DNA of 64,000 bases from Clostridium sp. 'White wine YQ'. Lineage in GTDB: Bacteria; Bacillota; Clostridia; Clostridiales; Clostridiaceae. The translations under genes and the position numbers were made by a program. Location: positions 357,318 through 421,317 of the forward strand of contig NZ_JAQYUU010000001.1 of the NCBI RefSeq assembly GCF_028728205.1. Direction: 5' to 3'. Below, piece by piece: positions 36,126 to 46,280 of the stretch. Under the pieces are notes generated by a model. It was given only the letters and a program-made list of their open reading frames with translations, was not told the DNA's origin and ran no database searches. Each line of letters begins with the position of its first letter. Positions within the stretch are counted from its first letter, which is position 1.

Positions 36126-38105
36126 ATGTCATATAAATTAGATAAATTTCAAAACGAAGCAGTAAAAGCAAAAAGTAGAAATACATTAATTGTTGCAGCT
36201 CCAGGAAGTGGAAAAACAACAGTAATAATAAATAGAGTCAAGCATTTATTAGAAGAGTTAAAGGTTAATTCAAACAATATATTTGTTATAACATTCACAA
36301 AGGCAGCAGCTAATAATATGAAGGATAGATTCTCAAGGGATAATTCTAATCTTAAGGCTCCTTTCTTTGGAACTTTTCATGGATTATTTTATAAACTTCT
36401 AATGAGACACTTAGGGAGCATTAATATAATTTCTACTAGTGAATCCTATAAAATAGTAGAAAATACCTTGAAAGTTTATATTGATGAAATTTCTGAAGAC
36501 AAAGTAAAAGAAATGCTAAATGAGATTTCTAGATTTAAAACCTCTCTTGGAGAATATAAAATAGATGATATTATAACAAATAAATGCATTGAGAACTATG
36601 AAGGCTATAAGATGGAAAAGAATCTTATGGACTTTGATGATTTGCAGATTGAGATGTATAAACTACTTTCAGAGGATAAAAAGGTACTTGAATATTACTC
36701 AAATGGACTTAAGTATATCCTAGTAGATGAATTTCAAGATTGTGACCTTATACAATTAAAAATCTTAAAATTATTAAATAGTAGTAATTCCCTATTCTGC
36801 GTTGGGGATGAAGATCAATGTATATATGGTTTTAGAGGCTCAAGACCAGAGTGTATGGTTAATTTTAAAGAGGAATTTGGAGGAGAGAAGGTTTATTTGT
36901 CCTATAACTATAGAAGTGTATCCAATATAGTTAAGCTTTCAAAGAACTTAATTAAAAATAACCTAGAGAGAAATCCAAAGGAAATTATAAATTACAGGGG
37001 AGAAGAAGGAAATATTAATATATCTAAGCCTTATAATGAAAAATTTCAAGGGGAGGATATAGTAAACAGCATAGTAAAAAAGAATGGTCAAGGGATTCCA
37101 CTAAATAATAATGTAATTCTTTATAGAACTAATATAGAATCTAGAAGTATAAGTGATGAACTTATAGCAAGAAAAATACCCTTTAGATTTTTAGATAAGG
37201 AGTATAACTTCTTTGAACACTTTATATGCAAAGATATATTAGCCTATTTAAAACTATCTATAGATCCCTATGATAGAGAAGCATTTAAAAGAATAATCAA
37301 TAAGCCCTTTAGATATATAAGTAAGAATAATATAGAAAGTCTAAGCAAACTTAGGGAAAGAAGAAATGTATTTGATGACTTAATAATAAATGGAGATTTT
37401 AAAAGCTTTCAATTAAATAACTTAGAAAGACTAAAAAAAGATATATCATATTTAAATAAATTATCACTCCCCTCAGCAGTAGACACTGTACTTAATGACC
37501 TTGAGTATAGAGAATACCTAAGAGAATATGGTGAAAAGTTTAGGGTAGCAAGTGATGACTTTGAAAGAATAATTGAGGAATTTAGAACTATAGTTTTAGA
37601 TTTTAAAAGCATAACAACGCTGCTTGTGCATGTAGAAGAGGTAAAAGAAAAGTTATCTAATAAAGAGAGAGACTTTAAAGAAGATGGGGTCCTCCTTAGT
37701 ACAATACATGGAGTAAAAGGAATGGAGTTTGAGAATGTATATATTCTAAACTGCTGTGAAGAGGTAATCCCCCATGCAAACGCAACAGACATAGAAGAGG
37801 AAAGAAGATTATTTTATGTAGCCATTACCAGAGCTATAAATAATCTAAATATATATGCACCCAAAACCTTAAGAGGAAGATTTACAGAAACATCTCCCTT
37901 TATAAAAGAGCTTGAATTTAAAGGTGAACCGGAAGAAAAAAGCAAGCTAAATAAAGGTGATAAGATATTTCACAAAAGTCATGGTGAAGGGGAAATAGTA
38001 TCCTTAAAAGATGACGTAGTTGAGATAGAATTTGAAGATGGAGTAAAGAGAAAGTTCTCCTTAAGTATATTGTTTTTAAATAGACTTATAGAGGTGAAGG
38101 AATAA
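36126..38105 (+). CDS. UvrD/PcrA-like superfamily 1 DNA helicase
   Basis: A 659-residue 3'-5' helicase. Visible motifs are Q/I LDKFQNEAV and APGSGKTTVI (Walker A), Ia ITFTKAA, II ILVDEFQDCD, III GDEDQCIYGFRGS, IV LSYNYRS, V TIHGVKGMEFENVYI and VI EEERRLFYVAITRA. It is shorter than PcrA and ends in a small KOW/SH3-like module (GDKIFHKSHGEGEIVSLKDDVVEIEF), as in UvrD C-termini. A 90-base piece of this gene (motif V and beyond) is repeated at 45816-45905, after the Rhs locus. Confidence 0.92.
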   Translation: MSYKLDKFQNEAVKAKSRNTLIVAAPGSGKTTVIINRVKHLLEELKVNSNNIFVITFTKAAANNMKDRFSRDNSNLKAPFFGTFHGLFYKLLMRHLGSINIISTSESYKIVENTLKVYIDEISEDKVKEMLNEISRFKTSLGEYKIDDIITNKCIENYEGYKMEKNLMDFDDLQIEMYKLLSEDKKVLEYYSNGLKYILVDEFQDCDLIQLKILKLLNSSNSLFCVGDEDQCIYGFRGSRPECMVNFKEEFGGEKVYLSYNYRSVSNIVKLSKNLIKNNLERNPKEIINYRGEEGNINISKPYNEKFQGEDIVNSIVKKNGQGIPLNNNVILYRTNIESRSISDELIARKIPFRFLDKEYNFFEHFICKDILAYLKLSIDPYDREAFKRIINKPFRYISKNNIESLSKLRERRNVFDDLIINGDFKSFQLNNLERLKKDISYLNKLSLPSAVDTVLNDLEYREYLREYGEKFRVASDDFERIIEEFRTIVLDFKSITTLLVHVEEVKEKLSNKERDFKEDGVLLSTIHGVKGMEFENVYILNCCEEVIPHANATDIEEERRLFYVAITRAINNLNIYAPKTLRGRFTETSPFIKELEFKGEPEEKSKLNKGDKIFHKSHGEGEIVSLKDDVVEIEFEDGVKRKFSLSILFLNRLIEVKE

Positions 38106-38107
38106 AT

Positions 38108-38160
38108 AAAAATCATGAATGGTTTAAGAGAAATCTTAAGCTGTTCATGATTTTTTTTTG
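38108..38160 (+). terminator. Terminator of the helicase gene, copy 1 of a repeated hairpin
   Basis: AAATCATGAATGGTTTAAG and CTTAAGCTGTTCATGATTT form a stem around AGAAAT, followed by a long T run. Diverged copies with the same AGAAAT loop occur at 45656-45704 and 46281-46331. Confidence 0.9.
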
Positions 38161-38372
38161 TTAGTGGGATAAAAGAAGAAATTAGTTAGATCTATATTAA
38201 ATTTTTAATAAAATAATTGGGGAGGGTAGATAAATATAAATTTATTGTTTAGAACTTGTAGAAATTTGATGAACGAAACTAATCATACAGCAAAGGATAG
38301 GCATGGGAATATGTGGAAGTATATAGTGCTGGATAAGTAATGCTTTACAATAAAAAAATAAGGGGGATTTTT
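38161..38372. other. Region upstream of the rhs gene
   Basis: AT-rich, without a convincing promoter. From 38274 an ATG opens 23 codons ending in DRHGNMWKYIVLDK and a stop at 38339. It has no ribosome binding site and its frame is closed upstream, so it looks like a gene remnant or chance. AGGGGG at 38362 serves the rhs start at 38373. Confidence 0.4.
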
Positions 38373-41300
38373 ATGAAAGGTAGTATTAAGAAGATCGCTG
38401 GGTTTCTTGTTGTAGCTTTTTTATTTACAATGGTTCCAATTACAGCAAAAGCAGAGGAAAAGACTCCAGCATCAGCAGCAGAAACAGGTATTTCCACTAA
38501 TGAAGAAACACAAATAAAAGAAGCTTCTGTAGTAAAGGAATTAGAAGATAAAAGAGAAGAAAATAAAAAGTACTTTTTGATGGATGATGGCACATATCAA
38601 GCAGTTATGTACAATGAGCCTGTACACTACTTAAAGGATGGTAAGTGGGAGGATATAGATAATACATTGGTTGATGCATCTGAAGATAAGGATGTTAATG
38701 ATATGCCAGTGCAGACAGAAGATTTTATAAATGGTGCAAAGGAACAAGTAAATAAAGATTCAGTTTATACTGAAGATGAAGATGGAGAATATGCAAAGGA
38801 TGAAGAAGGAGATAATAGTAGATATTATCAAAACACTGAAAATGAAATAAGCGTAAAAATAGCTAAGAATGTAAACGATAAGAAACTTGTATCCATTAAG
38901 AAAGATAACTATGAAGTATCATGGAATATAAAAGCGCCTAAAAAATCAAATGGTGAAGAAAAAGAAAGAGATATAGATAGTGAAATTGAAGAATTCACTA
39001 AAAATGATAAGTCAAAAGATAAAGAAACTAAAAAAGAAAATATAAAAAAGATTATTGCTGGTAAAAATGATTCACAGGTAGACTTCAACGAAATAAGTAA
39101 TGGGGTAGATCTTCAATATTTACTCAAAGGAAAAACATTAAAAGAAAACATTGTAATAAATAAAGCAATTGATAGTAATGTCTTTAGTTTTAATTTATCA
39201 CTAAAGAATTTAATACCAGAAATAAAAGATAATACAGTTAGATTTTTAGATAAGAAAACTAAACAAGAGGTATTTAACATAGTGCCTCCGGTTATGTATG
39301 ATGCAAATGGAGAAAGTTCTAGTGATGTTAAAATAGATGTTAAAGAGAATAAAAAAGGGTATACCTTAACCTTAACGCCAAATAAAGAATGGATAAATGA
39401 TAGCAAGAGGAAATATCCAATAGTAGTAGACCCAGACGTAACATCAACTTTATCAAGATATGATGTTATTGGTACATGGGTAGCATCAATAGATACATCT
39501 AACAAAAATGATAACTTGTTTTTAAGAGTAGGAAATGTTCCTGGAAATGTAGGAACAGCAGAAACTTATTTACAATTTAATAATTTACCCCAATTGAAAA
39601 CAGGTGATATGGTTGTAGGTGCACAATTATATTTGCTTAAAGAGAGCGGATATAGTGGAACTGATGGAGAAATCGAGGCTCATAGAATATTAGTCCCATG
39701 GGATCAAAGTACATTAACCTGGTGGAATAGACCGTCAGTAGAGAATGGTAATGCAGAGTATAGAATAACAGACACTCAAAAAGTTTCAGGAGATACGTAC
39801 TCTTGGGATATAACCAACATGGCTAAATATTGGTATAACTATGGCACTAATTATGGATTAATGTTAAAAAGGACAAGTCCATCCTCAGGGCATACAGCAT
39901 TTCTTTCCACAGATACTTCAAATACTTATAGTGGAGGGTGGCCTCAAGTAGTTATATCATATAGAAATAATAGTGGACTTGAGAATTACTGGACATACCA
40001 TTCTCAAAGTGCAGGAAGAGCTGGAACTGGGTATATTAATGATTATAATGGTAACTTAATTTTTACTCATGATGATATTACTAATACAGGAAACAGAAAT
40101 CCATTAGCTATAACACATGTATATAATAGCAATGACAGAGCTTATACTTTTGGTTATGGGAATGGTTGGAGAACAAATATCAATCAAAGAGTAATAAGAG
40201 AAGTTATTAGTGGAACTCAATATTATTATTATATAGATGGAGATGGAACTAAGCACTATTTTAAATATGACTCAGCATCTAGCAGCTATAAAAGTGAGGA
40301 TGGGTTAGATGTAACATTTAAGATAAATTCTGACAATTCCTATAATATTACTTATAAAGATGGCAATGATTTATATTTTGTACCTAGTGGATATATAAAC
40401 AAGATAACGGACAAGAATGGGAATACAAATACTATTAACTATAATGGTATAGTATTAGATCGTATAACTGATGCTTCTGGAAGAGTGACTAAATTTGAAT
40501 CAACTCCAGAAGGATATCTACTTAGTATTACAGACTTTGCTGGCAGAAAAACACAATTTATGTATGGCGGTAGTGACCTTACAAGAATTATTTATCCAGA
40601 TGGAAAGATTAATTACTATTACTATGACGATAATCATAATTTAACTTACGCAATAAATTTTGATGGATTACAGCTAGCTTATGGATATAATACAGCAGCA
40701 CCTTATAGAACAAGTATTGTTGAACAAACAGGAGCTGATGGAACAAGAGGCGGACAATTAACTATTAATTATGGATGTAATGAAACTAAATTTACAGACG
40801 CTAAAGGAAGAATAGAAACTTATCAGTTTAATAATTGGGGAAATACAAAAAGCATAACTGACCCTAATGGCAATGCAACTGCATATGAATATGGAGCTAA
40901 AGGAAGTAATACGTTTAATAAACTAGAGCTAGATTCAAAGCTTCAAAGCAGCAATAGAAATTATTTGAAAAATCACAGTGCAGAAACTATAAATTCTAAT
41001 TGGAATCTTGGGTATTTAGGGACTTTAATTAAAGGTAGTGGAAGCTTTACTACTGAAGCAGCTTTCTTAGGTGCAAATTCATTAAAGGTTTCCAAAACTG
41101 ACTATGGTGATAGAATATTCTACAATCAAAATGTTAATTTAACAAAAGGAAAAACATATGTATTTTCAGGTTATATAAAAACTACTGGAGTAACTAGTGA
41201 TAAGGGTAAAGGAGCAGCCTTATTTGTAAATTATCAAGATAATACTGGTGCATGGAAAACTGTAGAAAGTAACTATGTAACTGGAACAAATGATTGGGAG

Positions 41301-44300
41301 AGGTATTCGGTATCCTTTACACTTCCAGCAGATTCAGCATCCAATTTAGTATATATAAGAGAAGGTCTTTTAGAAGACAAAGGAGTAGCATATTTTGATG
41401 CACTTCAACTTGAGGATGGAAATATAGAAAGTAGATATAATCTACTTGAAAATTCAGAATTTGATTATGGAGCAGTAACATCAGAAAAATGGACATATAA
41501 TTTAGGCGATTCAAATGGTATTGCAACGACCGTTGATAATCGCTCTAGTTTTAGAATTAAGGGTGATATAGGTAAAATTAAAAGTGTATACCAAACTTTA
41601 AATGTATCAGGAGCAGCCAATGATTGTTTCGTTATGTCAGGGTGGGCTAAAGCAGATGCATTACCTAAAGAGTCTGGAACAGATAGATATTTTTCATTAG
41701 ATCTTCAATTTAATTATACTGATGGAACATATGGATGGGTAGTAGTTGATTTTAATGATGATACAGGAAATTGGCAATTTACCTCAGGACAAGCAGTTGC
41801 TGAGAAAGCTTATAAATCTTTGATGCTCTATGGCTTGTATTATAATGAGGAAAATTATGCTTGGTTTGATAATCTACAATTATTTAAAGAAGAATTTGGA
41901 CAAAGTTATGTATATGATTCTAAGGGTAATATACAATCTACTAAAGATTTATCAGGAAATGGGAGTAAGTTCGAATATAATGCCAATAATGATTTAATAA
42001 CTGCGACAGATGCTAAAGACAATAAATATAGTTATACCTATGATGCAAACAGAAATGTAAAGACAGCAACAACGCCAATGAATGTAGTAGGCACTTTTGA
42101 TTACGATGCTTATGGAAACCCAATAAAATCTACAGTTGGTGATACTACAACATTTATATCAGCTTCAGCTACCTATACATCAAATGGAAATTATCTAGCA
42201 ACTAATACGGATGCTTTAGGGAATACAGTAAATTATAACTATGATCTTAATAAAGGTACTTTGTTAACTACAACTGATCCAAAAGGAAACACAACCACAA
42301 ACACTTATGACCCTAATACTGATAGCTTAAATACAATAACAAAAAAAGTTGATGGTAAAGATGTAACTAATGGATATCAATATGTAAATGATAGACTAGA
42401 TACAATAACTCATAATGGATTTAACTATAAATTTTCATATGATCCAGTGGGCAGAAATACTGGAGTAAATGTAGGAACTCAAAATCTTATAACCAATGCT
42501 TATGACCCGATTACAGGTAATTTAACTAAATCAACCTATGGAAATGGGAAAGTGATTGAAAATTTATATGATAATTTAGATAGAATAACTTCCAAGAAGG
42601 CAAATGGTTCGGAAATAGCACATTATAGTTATGATTCTAATGGAAGCCTTGGGTTACTAGAAGATAGAGTTAATAATGTAAGTTATAAGTATACCTACGA
42701 TTTAGCTGATAGATTAGCTAAAGTAACAGATAGCAAAGGCAATATTTTTAGAAATGATTTTGATGCTAATAACAATGTAAGTAAACAAAGAAGTATAATA
42801 AATGGCAACACATATAGTACAGGATATAATTATGACAAAGATAATAGAATAGATACTATTACCTTAAATAGTACAAGTGAAAACGTAAAATATCATTATG
42901 ATACATTAGGAAGAAATGATAGTAGAACAGTAGCCTTTGGGAATGGAAAGACTTATTTAACATCATATGGATTCAAAGCAGGAGCAAATGGTTCACAAAG
43001 TACAAGGGTAGAAAGTGTAAATAATAACGGGAGTATATTAAACTATACCTATGATAAAAATGGAAACATAGAAACTATAAGCCAAGGCACAACTCTATTA
43101 CAGAAGTTTTATTATAATGAATTATCAGAGCTTATAAGAGAAGATAATAAAACATTAAATAAAACAATTGCTTATAGCTATGATGCAGGGGGAAATATAA
43201 TTTCAAAAACTGAATATCCATATACAAATGGAACAATTTTAAATACTGATCCAAACAAAGACCTTGGTAATAATTTATATTATGATGGTAGTTTTGAAAC
43301 AGGAAAAGTAGATTTGGGTGCAAGAGGAGGTTCAGGATATAACGCTATTGTAGGGCCTGTTTTTGATTTTAATAGCACACCTAAAACAGGTGATAAGTGC
43401 TTTTTTATGGATGGACAAGCAGGAGATAATTATATTTATTTTAATCAGTTGGTTCCAGTTATTCCAGGAAAAACATATAACATTAGTTTTTATCATAAGG
43501 AAGCAACTGGTGGAACCTATATTACGGATTCTAGTTGTATTTGGCTAAATAATGGAACATATATTCTATTTGCTAGTCAGTTAGTTTCTGATAAGGGTTG
43601 GAGAAAGTCAGAAAAGCAATGGACATGTCCTGAAGGAATTACTTCATTACAAGTAAGAGTTGGATTTATAAGTAATTCATATGCTTGGATGGCTGTAGAT
43701 GATATTAAGGTTGAGGATGCAGTCGTATCTAATCCAACAGTAACTAAGGTCTATCAGTATGGGGATGCAAATTGGAAGGATAAATTAACAAGTTATAACG
43801 GAAAAGCAATAACTTATGATGCAATAGGAAATCCACTAACATATGATGGAAATACTTTTACATGGGATAGAGGAAGAACCTTAACAGGAATTACAGGCAG
43901 TGGAAAGACGATTTCATATAAGTATAATGATAGTGGAATAAGAACAGAAAAGAATGTAAGTGGAGTAGTAAGTAAGTATACACTAAATGGTGATAAGGTA
44001 GTATATGAAGAAGTAACTAATGGAAGTACAGTAGATAAGATTTACTATACCTATGATGCAAGTAGTAACCTAATAAGTATTATATTAAACGGAACAGAAT
44101 ATTTCTATGTAAGAAATGGACAAGGTGATATAATTGGATTAGTAGATACAAATGGAACACAAGTTGTAAGTTATAGCTATGACTCATGGGGCAAACTAGT
44201 ATCAATAGATGGAACACTAAAGGATACATTAGGAGTAAAGAATCCATATAGATATAGAGGATATAGATATGATACCGAGACAGGAATGTACTATCTAAAT

Positions 44301-44969
44301 TCAAGATACTATAGCCCTGATTGGGGAAGGTTTATTAATGCTGATGCGTTAGTAGGACAAACTGGTGATTTACTATCATGTAATATGTTTGCTTATTGCA
44401 AGAACAATCCTGTAAATGCATATGATCCTAATGGATATCAGGATATAGTTGGTACTGGTGGGGGAGGTATGGCAGGCCCTGCGTATGCTCTTGCTAGTGT
44501 TTGGGCAGCAGTAGCAATCGCAGCACCTACATTAGGAAGTGAAATTGCATCAATAATAGGTGATTTTGGATCTCAGTTAGCATCCGTGGCAAGTGATTTA
44601 ATGGATCAAATAGGTAGTCATTCTAGTGGAGGTAGTAGTGGTGATCCAGGAGGAAAACCACCGAAATATACTAAAAATAATTTTAGAAATAATTTAGAGA
44701 AGGAAGTCGGAAAAGCATCTAAGGACATGATAAAACCTGAAGCACATCATATTTTCCCACAAAAGTTCATAAATGTATTTAAAAGCAAGGGAATTGATAT
44801 TCACGATCCGAAATTTGGATCTTGGGTAGATAAAGCTTCACATGGCAAGTGGAGTAATCAGTACAATAAGGTATGGGATTCATTTTTAAGAAATAATCCA
44901 AGTACAGAAGAGATTTTGAATTATGGTAAAGAATTAGGTAATAGGTATGGATTTGAAGTACATTATTAG
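38373..44969 (+). CDS. Secreted Rhs/YD-repeat protein with C-terminal HNH-type toxin domain
   Basis: A 2198-residue polymorphic toxin. A signal peptide (1-27) is followed by a DNRLRE-type beta domain (about 360-550) and RHS/YD repeats. Beta-sandwich carbohydrate-binding-like modules lie near 862-1010, 1023-1170 and 1630-1780, with further YD repeats between them. The Rhs core end (YRGYRYDTETGMYYLNSRYY, then GRFINADAL, about 1960-2020) closes the shell. After a hydrophobic Ala/Gly linker comes a variable toxin domain (about 2090-2198) with EAHHIFP (His2125-His2126), GIDIHDP and a distal HGKWSNQYNKVW, the pattern of HNH/endonuclease VII-fold nucleases. Translation is from ATG 38373 after AGGGGG. 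The probable target is DNA; exported toxin and target cell are inference. Confidence 0.87.
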   Translation: MKGSIKKIAGFLVVAFLFTMVPITAKAEEKTPASAAETGISTNEETQIKEASVVKELEDKREENKKYFLMDDGTYQAVMYNEPVHYLKDGKWEDIDNTLVDASEDKDVNDMPVQTEDFINGAKEQVNKDSVYTEDEDGEYAKDEEGDNSRYYQNTENEISVKIAKNVNDKKLVSIKKDNYEVSWNIKAPKKSNGEEKERDIDSEIEEFTKNDKSKDKETKKENIKKIIAGKNDSQVDFNEISNGVDLQYLLKGKTLKENIVINKAIDSNVFSFNLSLKNLIPEIKDNTVRFLDKKTKQEVFNIVPPVMYDANGESSSDVKIDVKENKKGYTLTLTPNKEWINDSKRKYPIVVDPDVTSTLSRYDVIGTWVASIDTSNKNDNLFLRVGNVPGNVGTAETYLQFNNLPQLKTGDMVVGAQLYLLKESGYSGTDGEIEAHRILVPWDQSTLTWWNRPSVENGNAEYRITDTQKVSGDTYSWDITNMAKYWYNYGTNYGLMLKRTSPSSGHTAFLSTDTSNTYSGGWPQVVISYRNNSGLENYWTYHSQSAGRAGTGYINDYNGNLIFTHDDITNTGNRNPLAITHVYNSNDRAYTFGYGNGWRTNINQRVIREVISGTQYYYYIDGDGTKHYFKYDSASSSYKSEDGLDVTFKINSDNSYNITYKDGNDLYFVPSGYINKITDKNGNTNTINYNGIVLDRITDASGRVTKFESTPEGYLLSITDFAGRKTQFMYGGSDLTRIIYPDGKINYYYYDDNHNLTYAINFDGLQLAYGYNTAAPYRTSIVEQTGADGTRGGQLTINYGCNETKFTDAKGRIETYQFNNWGNTKSITDPNGNATAYEYGAKGSNTFNKLELDSKLQSSNRNYLKNHSAETINSNWNLGYLGTLIKGSGSFTTEAAFLGANSLKVSKTDYGDRIFYNQNVNLTKGKTYVFSGYIKTTGVTSDKGKGAALFVNYQDNTGAWKTVESNYVTGTNDWERYSVSFTLPADSASNLVYIREGLLEDKGVAYFDALQLEDGNIESRYNLLENSEFDYGAVTSEKWTYNLGDSNGIATTVDNRSSFRIKGDIGKIKSVYQTLNVSGAANDCFVMSGWAKADALPKESGTDRYFSLDLQFNYTDGTYGWVVVDFNDDTGNWQFTSGQAVAEKAYKSLMLYGLYYNEENYAWFDNLQLFKEEFGQSYVYDSKGNIQSTKDLSGNGSKFEYNANNDLITATDAKDNKYSYTYDANRNVKTATTPMNVVGTFDYDAYGNPIKSTVGDTTTFISASATYTSNGNYLATNTDALGNTVNYNYDLNKGTLLTTTDPKGNTTTNTYDPNTDSLNTITKKVDGKDVTNGYQYVNDRLDTITHNGFNYKFSYDPVGRNTGVNVGTQNLITNAYDPITGNLTKSTYGNGKVIENLYDNLDRITSKKANGSEIAHYSYDSNGSLGLLEDRVNNVSYKYTYDLADRLAKVTDSKGNIFRNDFDANNNVSKQRSIINGNTYSTGYNYDKDNRIDTITLNSTSENVKYHYDTLGRNDSRTVAFGNGKTYLTSYGFKAGANGSQSTRVESVNNNGSILNYTYDKNGNIETISQGTTLLQKFYYNELSELIREDNKTLNKTIAYSYDAGGNIISKTEYPYTNGTILNTDPNKDLGNNLYYDGSFETGKVDLGARGGSGYNAIVGPVFDFNSTPKTGDKCFFMDGQAGDNYIYFNQLVPVIPGKTYNISFYHKEATGGTYITDSSCIWLNNGTYILFASQLVSDKGWRKSEKQWTCPEGITSLQVRVGFISNSYAWMAVDDIKVEDAVVSNPTVTKVYQYGDANWKDKLTSYNGKAITYDAIGNPLTYDGNTFTWDRGRTLTGITGSGKTISYKYNDSGIRTEKNVSGVVSKYTLNGDKVVYEEVTNGSTVDKIYYTYDASSNLISIILNGTEYFYVRNGQGDIIGLVDTNGTQVVSYSYDSWGKLVSIDGTLKDTLGVKNPYRYRGYRYDTETGMYYLNSRYYSPDWGRFINADALVGQTGDLLSCNMFAYCKNNPVNAYDPNGYQDIVGTGGGGMAGPAYALASVWAAVAIAAPTLGSEIASIIGDFGSQLASVASDLMDQIGSHSSGGSSGDPGGKPPKYTKNNFRNNLEKEVGKASKDMIKPEAHHIFPQKFINVFKSKGIDIHDPKFGSWVDKASHGKWSNQYNKVWDSFLRNNPSTEEILNYGKELGNRYGFEVHY

Positions 44970-44981
44970 GAGGAATAAATC

Positions 44982-45638
44982 TTGTTCTATAGATTATTTA
45001 TTGATGAAGGAAAAAGAAAAAAATATGCTTACGGAATTTTACTAAATGATTATCCTGTACAAAGAATAAATTGTGGAGTTTGTAACAGAGTATGGGATAA
45101 AGATATGTTATTAACTTTAAAACCTGAATTTGAGTTAGTGTTATCAAACGATAATTTGCCAGACTTTTTGGGTCTCTTAATACTAGATTTAATATCAGAG
45201 AAAACAAAACAAGTATTTGAAGAATCTGAGATTACAGGTTATAAACTATTCAAAACTAATTGTTTAAAAAAAGATGAAATTAGTAAAGAAAAACTAAAAA
45301 GTTTGGCTGAAGATGGATTCAATAAGAATAAAATATCTAATTTAGTACAAAATTATTATTTTCTAGACGTATCAATTGGCGCTGAATTGGATAGTAAAAC
45401 TGAAATAATAGTCCAGGAATATTGTAATAGCTGCGGATATGTCAAGTATAGAACTGAAGGCAAAACATTTATAGATCCTGCTCATCCGATATATATTAAA
45501 AAAGCTTCTTGGAATGGAAATGATATTTTTAGAATAAAAGAATTGGGAAATACAATATTTTGCACACAAAAAATTGTTGATTTATGCAAAGAACATAAAT
45601 TAATGGGAATAGGATTTGAGAAAATAAACTTTTGTTAA
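44982..45638 (+). CDS. Probable immunity protein, double-CXXC family
   Basis: A 218-residue soluble protein beginning at TTG eight bases after AGGAGG; that site overlaps the rhs stop codon (TAGGAGG), so it is translationally coupled to the toxin. Two separated Cys pairs, CGVCNRVW near residue 32 and CNSCGYVKY near 147, match the double-CXXC(G) plan of the immunity proteins paired with HHxxP nuclease toxins in the Myxococcus SitA/SitI systems. It has no signal peptide, as expected for cytoplasmic protection. The position and the motif together support the call. A direct homology search is needed for certainty. Confidence 0.72.
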   Translation: MFYRLFIDEGKRKKYAYGILLNDYPVQRINCGVCNRVWDKDMLLTLKPEFELVLSNDNLPDFLGLLILDLISEKTKQVFEESEITGYKLFKTNCLKKDEISKEKLKSLAEDGFNKNKISNLVQNYYFLDVSIGAELDSKTEIIVQEYCNSCGYVKYRTEGKTFIDPAHPIYIKKASWNGNDIFRIKELGNTIFCTQKIVDLCKEHKLMGIGFEKINFC

Positions 45639-45655
45639 TATTATTAAGATAGTGT

Positions 45656-45704
45656 AAATGAAAATGGACGACTTGAGAGAAATCTTAAGTTGTTCATTTT
45701 TTAT
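45656..45704 (+). terminator. Terminator after immunity gene, copy 2 of the repeated hairpin
   Basis: The stem AAAATGGACGACTTGAG with CTTAAGTTGTTCATTTTTT, around AGAAAT, is a diverged copy of the helicase terminator at 38108. It lies 18 bases after the immunity gene. Confidence 0.85.
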
Positions 45705-45815
45705 TACAATCTATATAATATGCTATAATCAAAGTAAGTTTAATGTATGGAATGTTCTATAAAATTAAATATGGAAATGGCTTTATCACTATATCTCTAA
45801 GACCTCTTGTAATTC

Positions 45816-45905
45816 ATACATGGAGTAAAGGGAATGGAGTTTGAGAATGTATATATTCTAAACTGCTGTGAAGAGGTAATCCCCCATGCAAATGCAACTG
45901 ATATA
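45816..45905 (+). pseudogene. Fragment of the UvrD-like helicase gene
   Basis: About 90 bases are nearly identical (around four differences) to 37704-37793 inside the helicase gene and keep the same reading frame, encoding IHGVKGMEFENVYILNCC and onward to ANATDI. Only motif V and its surroundings are present. The frame runs on into the next gene, giving a long artificial ORF from 45834. It is a duplication scar, not a functional gene. Confidence 0.9.
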
Positions 45906-45953
45906 ATAAGAGAGAAAACATATTTAATTTGTGATTTAGGTAAGGTGAAAGTA

Positions 45954-46259
45954 ATGAAACTTAGACAAAAGCTATTAATAGGATATATTATTATAATGTG
46001 TTTGGTCATTTCAATCGACTCTTTTTATCCAGATTTTGATTTTGATTGGAATTTTATTTTTCCAGCGGTTATATTTTTTTATACAGGAGTTTTTATGTTG
46101 ATAAAAAGAAGAGAAATAAAGAAAAAATGTTATAGTTATTATAATGATGATGAATTCACAAAACTTGCTTATAAGTGGATCATTCTAGGAGTGTGGACTG
46201 TTTTATTAGCTGGACTATCCATAATTATATATGATGCATTAAAAAACATAAGATTGTAG
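45954..46259 (+). CDS. Small three-helix membrane protein, possible orphan immunity protein
   Basis: A 101-residue protein with hydrophobic segments at about 8-24, 34-50 and 72-95, and basic loops (KRREIKKKC). AAGGTGA lies before the ATG at 45954; the longer ORF from 45834 is mostly helicase scar. I recognise no family. Its place downstream of a toxin/immunity pair, flanked by repeated terminators, is typical of orphan immunity genes left by earlier toxin swaps; that is inference. Confidence 0.7.
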   Translation: MKLRQKLLIGYIIIMCLVISIDSFYPDFDFDWNFIFPAVIFFYTGVFMLIKRREIKKKCYSYYNDDEFTKLAYKWIILGVWTVLLAGLSIIIYDALKNIRL

Positions 46260-46280
46260 GAAATGAAATTTAAGAATAAT

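Noticed and set aside
38274..38342. Small ORF ending DRHGNMWKYIVLDK upstream of rhs
   Set aside because: No ribosome binding site and a frame closed just upstream; mentioned only as a possible remnant.
42000..43200. CRISPR-like repetition inside the rhs gene
   Set aside because: The periodicity is that of degenerate YD repeats in a coding frame, without exact DNA repeats and spacers.
45834..46259. A 141-codon ORF starting inside the helicase-like sequence
   Set aside because: Its first 27 codons or so are the duplicated helicase fragment. AAGGTGA before the ATG at 45954 marks the real small gene, so I annotated that and treated the rest as scar.
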